Notes under the pieces: generated by a model | Told to the model about the DNA's origin: nothing | The model's input: the letters and a program-made list of their open reading frames with translations, nothing else | Databases searched by the model: none | Program-made: the position numbers and the translations under genes | In this document: positions 57,915 through 64,000 of the stretch, piece by piece | How positions within the stretch are numbered: position 1 is the stretch's first letter | Layout: each line of letters opens with the position of its first letter | NCBI RefSeq assembly: GCF_010729895.1 | Contig: NZ_AP022612.1 | Span: 930,001-994,000 of the forward strand | Source of the DNA: Mycolicibacterium confluentis | Lineage (GTDB): Bacteria > Actinomycetota > Actinomycetes > Mycobacteriales > Mycobacteriaceae | DNA length: 64,000 nt | Direction of reading: 5' to 3'

Positions 57915-58562
57915 ATGGTGCGCTCGTATGCCCAGTACTGCGCGGTGGCCAAGAGCCTGGACATCGTGGGGGATCGGTGGACGCTGCTGGTGGTCCGTGA
58001 ACTGCTCGACGGACCACAGCGCTACAACGACCTGCTTTCCGCACTCGCGCCCATCGCCACCGACATGCTGGCCGGCCGTCTGCGCGACCTGGAATCGCAC
58101 GGACTCATCCAGCGGCGCGAACTGCCGAAGCCCGCCACGGGGCGCGTCTACGAACTCACCGACCTGGGCCGAGACCTCGAGGACGTCGTGCACGCCTACG
58201 CGCGGTGGGGCCGGCGGCTGCTGGACTCTCGCGATCCCGGCGACGTCGTGCGACCGCAGTGGCTGGGGCGGGCCGTACGCGCGTTCGCCCGTCGGGATCG
58301 GGAGGGTGTGAATCTCACACTGCGCCTGGTGACACCCGAGGGCACGCGGACTTTGCACATCGACGAACACCGCATCGACGATCGCGAAGACGAGGCACCC
58401 GTCGACGTCACGCTGTCCGGCGAGGCTGAAACCCTGATGGCCGCAATGGATCCCGTGCGCGCAGTGCAGCTTCGTGCCGACGGCACACTGACCGTCGACG
58501 GGGACCCGGCCGCCCTGAGCCAGCTCAGTCGGGTGTTCGGTCCAACTCCCGCAGCGACTTGA
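57915..58562 (+). CDS. HxlR-family winged-helix regulator
   Basis: This 215-residue regulator has the HxlR core CAVAKSLDIVGDRWTLLVVRELLDGPQRYNDLL (about residues 9-41, C9 kept) and wing ELPKPATGRVYELTDLGRDL. A C-terminal extension of about 100 residues (VNLTLRLVTPEGTRTLHIDEHRI) looks like a small SCP2-like ligand or partner domain. It probably autoregulates and controls the divergent isomerase-like operon. Its 3' end overlaps the convergent tap gene by 38 bp. Confidence 0.88.
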   Translation: MVRSYAQYCAVAKSLDIVGDRWTLLVVRELLDGPQRYNDLLSALAPIATDMLAGRLRDLESHGLIQRRELPKPATGRVYELTDLGRDLEDVVHAYARWGRRLLDSRDPGDVVRPQWLGRAVRAFARRDREGVNLTLRLVTPEGTRTLHIDEHRIDDREDEAPVDVTLSGEAETLMAAMDPVRAVQLRADGTLTVDGDPAALSQLSRVFGPTPAAT

Positions 58563-59751
58563 GCCCCAGGGCCAGCAGGCCGATGACCAGCATCGGCAAT
58601 GACAGCGCCAGGAACGTCGTCCGCAGTCCGGCGGCGTCGGCGAGCGGACCGGCGACGATCAGCCCGAGTGGGCCCGCCGCGTAGGCCAGCGAGCCCATCA
58701 CACCTACGACTCGGCCACGCAGGTGCGCCGGTGCGCGGGTCTGCATCACGTAGTTGTAGATCGGTGCGATCGGCCCGTAGACGAATCCGACGACCGCGCA
58801 CAGCGCCAGGATCAGCGGCAGCGGCGGCAGGAAGGCGATGACCGTCATCGCGACGCCGAGGGTCAGCACAGCGATCAGCATCGTCGTCCGCCGTTTGAGG
58901 TGCCGGGACAGCACCGCGTAACTGAGGGCGCCGACCAGGCCGCCCATCGCCAGGGCCATCAGGACCCAGCCCAACTGCGCCGGTTCGTCGCGGTCGGTGA
59001 AGTACTTCGGGAACAGCACCGACTCCATCGGCATGTACAGGCCGGTGACGGTCAGGTCGACGAACGCCAGCGTCCGCAGCACCTTGTTGTTCCACACGAA
59101 ACGCAGGCCCTCGACGATGCCCGACCACACTCCGTCGGGCAGTTTGGTGCGGTCCGGGCGACCCGCGCCCTCCACACGCAGCGCCGAGATCGCCACGATC
59201 GACAGGCCGAACGCGCCGGCCGTGACCCACATGGTGTTGACGCCGCCCAGCGTCGCGATCAGCAGGCCGCCGATGCCCGGGCCCACGATGTAGGCCAGGT
59301 TGAACACGGCCTCGTACACGCTGTTCGCGTGGTCCAGGGTCCACCCGGCCCGGGCGGCGGCCTCGGGCAGCATGGTCTCGCGCGCGGTCATCCCGGCCGG
59401 ATCGAAGAACGAACCCAGCGCCGCGAGCCCCGCGAGGACTGCCACATCGATGGCTTCGACACCGAACACGAGTGCGATCACCGGAACCGCCATGACCGAC
59501 AGGCCTGAGAGCAGATCGGCCAGCATCGAGACCACGCGCCGTCCCAGATAGTCGACCGCGGTCCCCGCCAGCAGTGTCGCGGCCAGCAGGGGCAGTGTCC
59601 CGGCCATCGCCACCAGGGATGCCTCGACCGCGGATCCGTTGCGCTGGAGCACCAACCAGGGGAAGGCGACGATCGTGATGCCGTTGCCCGCACCGGCCAA
59701 CAGCGTCGCCGACAGGATCAGCAGCAGCGGAACACGTCTGCTGTTGACCAT
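58525..59751 (-). CDS. tap: Tap-like MFS multidrug exporter
   Basis: This 408-residue DHA-type transporter has twelve membrane segments. [26 protein letters not shown] opens it and motif A appears as [13 protein letters not shown] at about residues 65-77. Length and order match Rv1258c (Tap, 419 aa), known for tetracycline and aminoglycoside efflux. The upstream open frame reaches 59874, overlapping udgB; ATG 59751 with TAAGAT 8 nt upstream is preferred. It overlaps the hxlR 3' end. Confidence 0.88.
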   Translation of the reverse strand: MVNSRRVPLLLILSATLLAGAGNGITIVAFPWLVLQRNGSAVEASLVAMAGTLPLLAATLLAGTAVDYLGRRVVSMLADLLSGLSVMAVPVIALVFGVEAIDVAVLAGLAALGSFFDPAGMTARETMLPEAAARAGWTLDHANSVYEAVFNLAYIVGPGIGGLLIATLGGVNTMWVTAGAFGLSIVAISALRVEGAGRPDRTKLPDGVWSGIVEGLRFVWNNKVLRTLAFVDLTVTGLYMPMESVLFPKYFTDRDEPAQLGWVLMALAMGGLVGALSYAVLSRHLKRRTTMLIAVLTLGVAMTVIAFLPPLPLILALCAVVGFVYGPIAPIYNYVMQTRAPAHLRGRVVGVMGSLAYAAGPLGLIVAGPLADAAGLRTTFLALSLPMLVIGLLALGLKSLRELDRTPD

Positions 59752-59759
59752 CGCGGGCA

Positions 59760-59765
59760 ATCTTA
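59760..59765 (-). promoter_or_regulatory. Putative -10 (TAAGAT) of tap
   Basis: TAAGAT on the minus strand ends 8 nt before the ATG at 59751. The 83-bp gap to divergent udgB shows no WhiB7-type AT-rich leader. Confidence 0.4.
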
Positions 59766-59834
59766 GGTCGCCCGAACGCCCACGGGCCACTGAATTCCCG
59801 CAGCGCCGCCCATCGGCTCGGGCACGATGGTCTG

Positions 59835-60647
59835 GTGTTGCCACATCCCCGGACCGGACGCAGGTTCGCCTCACCCGTCCCGCCCGGGACCCGTTGGCCC
59901 GGGGATCCGGCCACCGCGGTCACACCCGTGGCCGGCGACGCGGCCGAGGTGGAGCGGTTGGCTGCCGAGGCTGCCCGTCTGCGCGACCTCGACGCCGAGG
60001 TCAGCGTGTGCCGGGCCTGCCCGCGGCTGGTCGCCTGGCGCGAGGAGGTCGCGCTGGTCAAACGCCGCTCATTCGCCGATCAGCCGTACTGGGGCCGGCC
60101 AGTCCCCGGGTGGGGTTCTGCGCGCCCGAGGCTGTTCATCGTCGGTCTGGCGCCGGCGGCCCACGGAGCCAACCGGACCGGCCGGATGTTCACCGGCGAC
60201 CGTTCTGGGGACCAGCTGTTCGCGGCCCTGCACCGCGCCGGACTGGTGAACCAACCGTTGTCCGTCGACGCGGGAGACGGACTGCGGGCCAACCGGATTC
60301 GGATCAGCGCACCGGTGCGATGCGCACCGCCGGACAATGCGCCGACCCCGGCCGAACGCGACACCTGCGCACCGTGGCTGCGCGCGGAATGGACGATGGT
60401 CGCACCCGACGTGCGGGTCATCGTCGCGCTCGGCGGATTCGCCTGGAACGTGGCGCTGGGCCTGCTCGCGGATCAGATCGTAGGCCGCAGACCGAAGTTC
60501 GGGCACGGCGCCGTCGTGACCCTGCCCTCGGGACAGCAGCTTCTCGGGTGCTTCCACCCCAGCCAGCAGAACATGTTCACCGGCCGGCTGACCCCGGCCA
60601 TGCTCGACGAGATCTTCGCCGACGCGCGCCGACGTGCCGGTATCTGA
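59835..60647 (+). CDS. udgB: Family-5 uracil-DNA glycosylase UdgB
   Basis: This 270-residue DNA glycosylase removes uracil and other deaminated bases. Four cysteines for a 4Fe-4S cluster are at C59, C62, C163 and C178. The active-site motifs are [19 protein letters not shown] (about 104-122), which lacks the catalytic Asp/Asn as in family 5, and CFHPSQQN near 239-246. Length is slightly below Rv1259 (299 aa). GTG 59835 is used; the next codon TTG is an alternative. Confidence 0.92.
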   Translation: MLPHPRTGRRFASPVPPGTRWPGDPATAVTPVAGDAAEVERLAAEAARLRDLDAEVSVCRACPRLVAWREEVALVKRRSFADQPYWGRPVPGWGSARPRLFIVGLAPAAHGANRTGRMFTGDRSGDQLFAALHRAGLVNQPLSVDAGDGLRANRIRISAPVRCAPPDNAPTPAERDTCAPWLRAEWTMVAPDVRVIVALGGFAWNVALGLLADQIVGRRPKFGHGAVVTLPSGQQLLGCFHPSQQNMFTGRLTPAMLDEIFADARRRAGI

Positions 60648-60649
60648 GC

Positions 60650-60698
60650 GATTTCGGCGCGCAAACCCGCGCTCAGCGCACGCAAGCGCGCCGAAATC
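60650..60698 (+). terminator. Long hairpin downstream of udgB
   Basis: GATTTCGGCGCGC and GCGCGCCGAAATC are perfect 13-bp arms around a 23-nt loop holding an inner GCGC-TCA-GCGC hairpin. It begins 3 nt after the udgB stop and should terminate it. Confidence 0.65.
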
Positions 60699-60735
60699 AC
60701 GGAAGCTGTCGGCCACGCGTAGCGTTGAAGCCGTT

Positions 60736-61785
60736 ATGCGACTTTCTGTCCTCGATCTGGTTCCGGTGCGCACTGACCAGACCACCGCCGATGCTCTGGC
60801 CGCCACGGTGCAGCTCGCCCAGACCGCCGACCAGCTCGGTTACACGCGGTACTGGCTTGCCGAGCATCACAACATGCCTGCCGTCGCGGCCACCAGCCCA
60901 CCCGTGCTGATCGGCTACCTGGCCGCGCAGACCGAACACATCAGGCTGGGCTCGGGTGGTGTCATGCTGCCCAACCACGCACCTCTGGCGGTTGCCGAGC
61001 AGTTCGCACTGCTCGAGGCCGCCGCACCCGGCCGCATCGACCTTGGCCTCGGCCGGGCGCCCGGCAGCGACCCGGTGACGTCAGTGCTGCTGCGTGGTGC
61101 CGCGGGACGTGACGATTCCGACGTCGAGAAGTTCCCGCAGTACCTCGACGAGATCGCGGCCATGATGAGCGCCCGCGGCGTGCGGGTCGACCTGCCTGCG
61201 CGCCTGGGCCGCCCCGACTACGTCCTCAAGGCCACCCCCGAGGCGGTCGGTGAACCGCGCATCTGGCTGCTGGGATCGTCGATGTACTCCGCACACCTGG
61301 CCGCCGCCAAGGGCCTGCCGTACGTGTTCGCCCACCACTTCGCCGGGCACGGCACCGACGAGGCGCTGGATATCTACCGCGAGGAGTTCCAGCCCAGCGA
61401 TCTGGCGAGTGAACCCGTGACGTTCCTGACGGTCAACGCCTCCGTGGCGCCCACGCGCGAGGAGGCCGAGGAACTCCTGCTGCCGAACCTGCTCATGATG
61501 GCGCGCCTGCGGACCGGCCAGCCCCTGACCGCACTCGATCTGGTCGAGGACGCGCAGGCCACCAAGCTGACCCCGCAGGAGCAGGCCATCGTCGACGTCG
61601 GCCGGGCCAAGTCCATCGTCGGCGCGCCCGCCGAAGCCGCCGACCAGTTGCGCCAGTTGGCCGAGAAGTTCGGTGTCGACGAGGTGATGGTCAACCCGGT
61701 CGGGTCGGCGCGCCGCGGCACCGAACCCGCCACCGCGCCTGCGCGCACCACCACGTTGGAACTGCTGGCCAAGGAACTGTTCTAA
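60736..61785 (+). CDS. LLM-class flavin-dependent monooxygenase (MsnO8-type)
   Basis: This 349-residue luciferase-like protein starts MRLSVLDLVPVRTDQTTADAL and carries YTRYWLAEHHNMPAVAATSPPVLIG (about 36-60, in segments), LGSGGVMLPNHAPLAVAEQF and GLGRAPGSDP. These are the marks of the YhbW/MsnO8 subgroup. It would use reduced FMN from a separate reductase. The substrate is unknown. The open frame extends to 60634, but ATG 60736 is the family start. Its stop is 11 bp from the convergent sulfide oxidoreductase gene. Confidence 0.87.
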   Translation: MRLSVLDLVPVRTDQTTADALAATVQLAQTADQLGYTRYWLAEHHNMPAVAATSPPVLIGYLAAQTEHIRLGSGGVMLPNHAPLAVAEQFALLEAAAPGRIDLGLGRAPGSDPVTSVLLRGAAGRDDSDVEKFPQYLDEIAAMMSARGVRVDLPARLGRPDYVLKATPEAVGEPRIWLLGSSMYSAHLAAAKGLPYVFAHHFAGHGTDEALDIYREEFQPSDLASEPVTFLTVNASVAPTREEAEELLLPNLLMMARLRTGQPLTALDLVEDAQATKLTPQEQAIVDVGRAKSIVGAPAEAADQLRQLAEKFGVDEVMVNPVGSARRGTEPATAPARTTTLELLAKELF

Positions 61786-61796
61786 GCCGAGTTGTT

Positions 61797-62996
61797 CTAG
61801 GCCAGGCCCTTCAGCATCAGGTTCCAGTACATGAACGGCAGACCGTACTTCTTCAGGTACCAGTAGCTGCGGTGCGGCGTGACCGGGTTCAACACCGGCA
61901 TCGACGGTGTGATGTTCAGGTCGTAGTCGAACTCGGCCAGCAGCATCGAGTGCCCCGACGTCACGATCGGACACGATCCGTAGCCGTTGTACGACGCCGT
62001 CAGCGGTTGTCCGGCCAGGTGCGCCTCGACGTTGGCCACCACCACCGGCGCCTGTTTGCGGATGGCCGCACCGGTCTTGGAGTTCGGCGTCGATCCGGCG
62101 TCGCCCAGGCTGAACACGTTGGGGTACCGGACGTGCTGCAGGGTGTGCTTGTCGATCTCGACGTAACCGTTTGCGTCACCCGTCGAAAGCGGACTGTCCT
62201 TGATCCAGTCCGGCGCCGACTGGCGGGGCGCGGTGTGCAGCACGTCGTAGGGCAGCATCGTGGTGGACCCGGCGGTCCCGACGGGCGTCACCGCGACCTT
62301 GTGGGCTGCCGCGTCGATCGACGTCACCTCGGCTCCTGCGTGCACCGTGATGCCGTAGTCGGCAGCCACGCTCTCGAGGCTGTCCGCGATGGCCGGAATG
62401 CCGAAGAGACGCGGCGTGGGCACCACCAGGTGCACGTCGATGTCCTTCAGCACGCCCTGTGAACGCCAGTGGTCGGCGGCCAGGTAGGCGATCTTCTGCG
62501 GTGCGCCGGCGCACTTGATCGGGCCCGACGGCATCGCGAACACCGCGGTCCCCGAACGCACGTTGCGGATGAAATCCCAGGTGCGCGGGGCGAGGTCGAA
62601 GCGATAGTTCGACGACACGCCGTCCTTGCCGAGGGCCTCCTGCAGGCCCTCGGTTCGGTTCCAGTCCAGCTGGATGCCCGGACACACCACCAGGGCGTCG
62701 TACTCGTAGGTCGCGCCGTCGACACACGTGACGGTGTTGTTGTCGGGATCGACCGTGGCTGCGGCGTTGCGGATCCATGTGGCGCCCTTGGGCATCACGG
62801 ATGCCTCGGGGCGCGCACTGGTGGCCGCTTTGGCCCGTCCGCCGCCGACGAGCGTCCACAGCGGTTGGTAGTAGTGCGTGGCGGACGGTTCGATGACGGC
62901 GACGTCGGAGTGGCCCCGGCGCAGCAGCCGGGCGGCGACCGAGATGCCGGCCGTTCCGCCGCCGACGACGAGGATCCGATGTTTTCCAGTGGTCAC
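61797..62996 (-). CDS. Sulfide:quinone oxidoreductase (type II, SQOR-like)
   Basis: This 399-residue FAD protein oxidises sulfide and passes electrons to quinone. The FAD loop GGGTAG is at residues 12-17. The catalytic cysteine pair is C162 in IKCAGAPQKIAYL and C342 in GYGSCPIVTSG, both in blocks typical of mitochondrial-type SQOR. The C-terminal LKKYGLPFMYWNLMLKGLA is amphipathic and probably membrane-associated. AAGGAG precedes the GTG at 62996. It lies 21 bp after the MBL-rhodanese gene, so the two act together. Confidence 0.88.
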   Translation of the reverse strand: MTTGKHRILVVGGGTAGISVAARLLRRGHSDVAVIEPSATHYYQPLWTLVGGGRAKAATSARPEASVMPKGATWIRNAAATVDPDNNTVTCVDGATYEYDALVVCPGIQLDWNRTEGLQEALGKDGVSSNYRFDLAPRTWDFIRNVRSGTAVFAMPSGPIKCAGAPQKIAYLAADHWRSQGVLKDIDVHLVVPTPRLFGIPAIADSLESVAADYGITVHAGAEVTSIDAAAHKVAVTPVGTAGSTTMLPYDVLHTAPRQSAPDWIKDSPLSTGDANGYVEIDKHTLQHVRYPNVFSLGDAGSTPNSKTGAAIRKQAPVVVANVEAHLAGQPLTASYNGYGSCPIVTSGHSMLLAEFDYDLNITPSMPVLNPVTPHRSYWYLKKYGLPFMYWNLMLKGLA

Positions 62997-63017
62997 GGTT
63001 CTTCTCCTTGTGCCCGC

Positions 63018-64000
63018 TCAGGCGTTCTGGTGTGAATCCGCCCAGGCGCCATAGCCGCCCAGGATGTCGCTGACATCGGAGAAACCGTTGGACCGCAAGA
63101 GGCTTGCCGCGACCGAGGACCGGTAGCCGCCGGCGCAGTACACAACGGTCGGCCTCGAAGGATCCAGTTCGGCAAGGCGCCCCGGCAGCTGTCCAACCGG
63201 GATCGCAGTCGCGTTCGGGATGGTGCCTGCGGCGACCTCGCCCGGATTGCGCACATCGACGATCTGCAGGTCGGCCAACTCTGCGGCGCGTTGGTCGAAT
63301 GCCTGTGCTGTGAGTCGAGAGGCCATCTGAACGTCGTCGGAGTGGGCCAACATCTCCTCGAACGGCCGGTCTAAGTATCCGATCACGCGGTCGAAACCGA
63401 TGCGGGCCAGTCGATTCCTGCCCTCCAGCTCCTGTCCCGGCTCGGTGAACAGCACGATGTCGACATCCGGCGACAGCACTGATCCGGCGAACTCGGCGTA
63501 CCGGCCCTCGAGACCGATGTTGATCGCCTGGCGCAGATGGCCGGTGGCGAACTCCTCTGGGCTGCGTCCGTCGACCAGGACGGCGCCGTCGGCCAGGGCC
63601 GCCGAGACGTCGTCCCAGCTCATGGCCGGAGGCATCGTGTTCTCGTCCAACAGTTCTCGATCCTTGCGGTTGAGGATCGCGTCGTAGACGAAATAACTCG
63701 GGGCCGGCGGCTGACCCTCGGTGACCAGCTCCATGAAGGTGGCCTTGTCGGGGGCACGCAACGCGTAGTTCGTGGTCTTCTGCTCACCCATGGTCGACCA
63801 CAGGTCCGTCGAGAGGTTCTTGCCGCAGGCTGATCCCGCGCCGTGCGCCGGATACACGCGGGTGGCGTCGGGCAGCGTCATGAGCTTGGTGTGCAGCGAG
63901 TCATAGAGTTTGTCGGCCAACTCCTCGCGGGTGAACCCGATCGATGCCAGCAGATCCGGGCGGCCGACGTCACCGATGAACAGCGCATCACCGGTCAACA
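63018..64000 (-). CDS. MBL-fold persulfide dioxygenase/rhodanese fusion (5' end outside window)
   Basis: The visible 327 residues are the C-terminal part of a protein whose start lies beyond 64000. First comes the end of an ETHE1-like metallo-beta-lactamase domain (TGDALFIGDVGRPDL, YPAHGAGSACG). Then two rhodanese domains follow: the first has no active-site cysteine (VLFTEPGQE), the second has VVYCAGGYRSS. The layout fits persulfide dioxygenase-rhodanese proteins, which turn persulfide made by SQR into sulfite or thiosulfate. The SQR gene follows on the same strand. Confidence 0.85.
   Translation of the reverse strand, partial: LTGDALFIGDVGRPDLLASIGFTREELADKLYDSLHTKLMTLPDATRVYPAHGAGSACGKNLSTDLWSTMGEQKTTNYALRAPDKATFMELVTEGQPPAPSYFVYDAILNRKDRELLDENTMPPAMSWDDVSAALADGAVLVDGRSPEEFATGHLRQAINIGLEGRYAEFAGSVLSPDVDIVLFTEPGQELEGRNRLARIGFDRVIGYLDRPFEEMLAHSDDVQMASRLTAQAFDQRAAELADLQIVDVRNPGEVAAGTIPNATAIPVGQLPGRLAELDPSRPTVVYCAGGYRSSVAASLLRSNGFSDVSDILGGYGAWADSHQNA

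Noticed and set aside
59752..59834. WhiB7-type promoter for tap
   Set aside because: The 83-bp gap lacks the AT-rich block next to a -35 that marks WhiB7 targets; only a simple -10 hexamer is seen.

Overview
The window reads as a chromosomal stretch of a high-GC mycobacterium, probably a fast-growing Mycolicibacterium. Its gene order and protein sequences follow, from memory and without any search, the Mycobacterium tuberculosis block Rv1204c to Rv1259 (fadD6, folP2, gpgS, glgM, glgC, sigE, rseA, htrA, tatB, mrp, lpqY-sugABC, corA, lpqZ, kgd, lprE, deaD, cyp130, tap, udgB). Extra genes are inserted in that backbone. I saw no tRNA, rRNA, insertion sequence, prophage, CRISPR array or origin. 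No gap between genes exceeds about 230 bp.

Layout. 1-8.3 kb holds a cut P-loop gene, a LOG-family hydrolase, fadD6, then folP2-gpgS (methylglucose lipopolysaccharide branch), a DivIVA-like membrane protein, 3-methyladenine glycosylase, a DUF3117 peptide, and divergent glgM/glgC for maltose-1-phosphate and glucan synthesis. 8.4-13.7 kb holds membrane proteins and a TetR-ABC exporter-methyltransferase operon, then an O-methyltransferase homologue. 13.9-17.2 kb is the cell-envelope stress locus sigE-rseA-htrA-tatB. 17.3-24.4 kb holds mrp, a lytic transglycosylase, a soluble MgtE_N/CBS protein with a DUF1003 protein, a CoA-ester lyase, two DUF4190 proteins and a stress protein. 24.5-29.5 kb is the trehalose importer lpqY-sugA-sugB-sugC, ending in a SUFU-domain gene. 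29.6-39 kb holds corA, malic enzyme, lpqZ, a dehydrogenase, a secreted DUF732 protein and kgd. 39-43.6 kb holds two efflux pumps, one with PadR. 43.7-51.1 kb holds a large nuclease-helicase, lprE, deaD and an acyltransferase. 51.3-64 kb holds an IdeR-type siderophore-interacting gene, cyp130-tetR, a DUF2235 hydrolase, a FAD oxidase, an HxlR-controlled cluster, tap, udgB, a flavin monooxygenase and a sulfide-oxidation pair cut by the window end.

How it works together. Glycogen/maltose-1-phosphate synthesis and trehalose import handle storage sugar and cell-wall glycolipid recycling. sigE, rseA and htrA form an envelope-stress circuit. kgd and malic enzyme sit at the alpha-ketoglutarate and malate nodes of the TCA cycle. 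Several efflux systems each have a local regulator.

A recurrent pattern is a TANNNT -10 hexamer ending 6 to 9 nt before the start codon, found before about twenty genes. It fits leaderless transcription, common in mycobacteria, and I used it to choose several starts. Three local regulators (TetR, the cyp130-linked TetR, HxlR) have dyad operators lying across such promoters. Orthologue names come from recognition of sequence and order; none was checked by database search.
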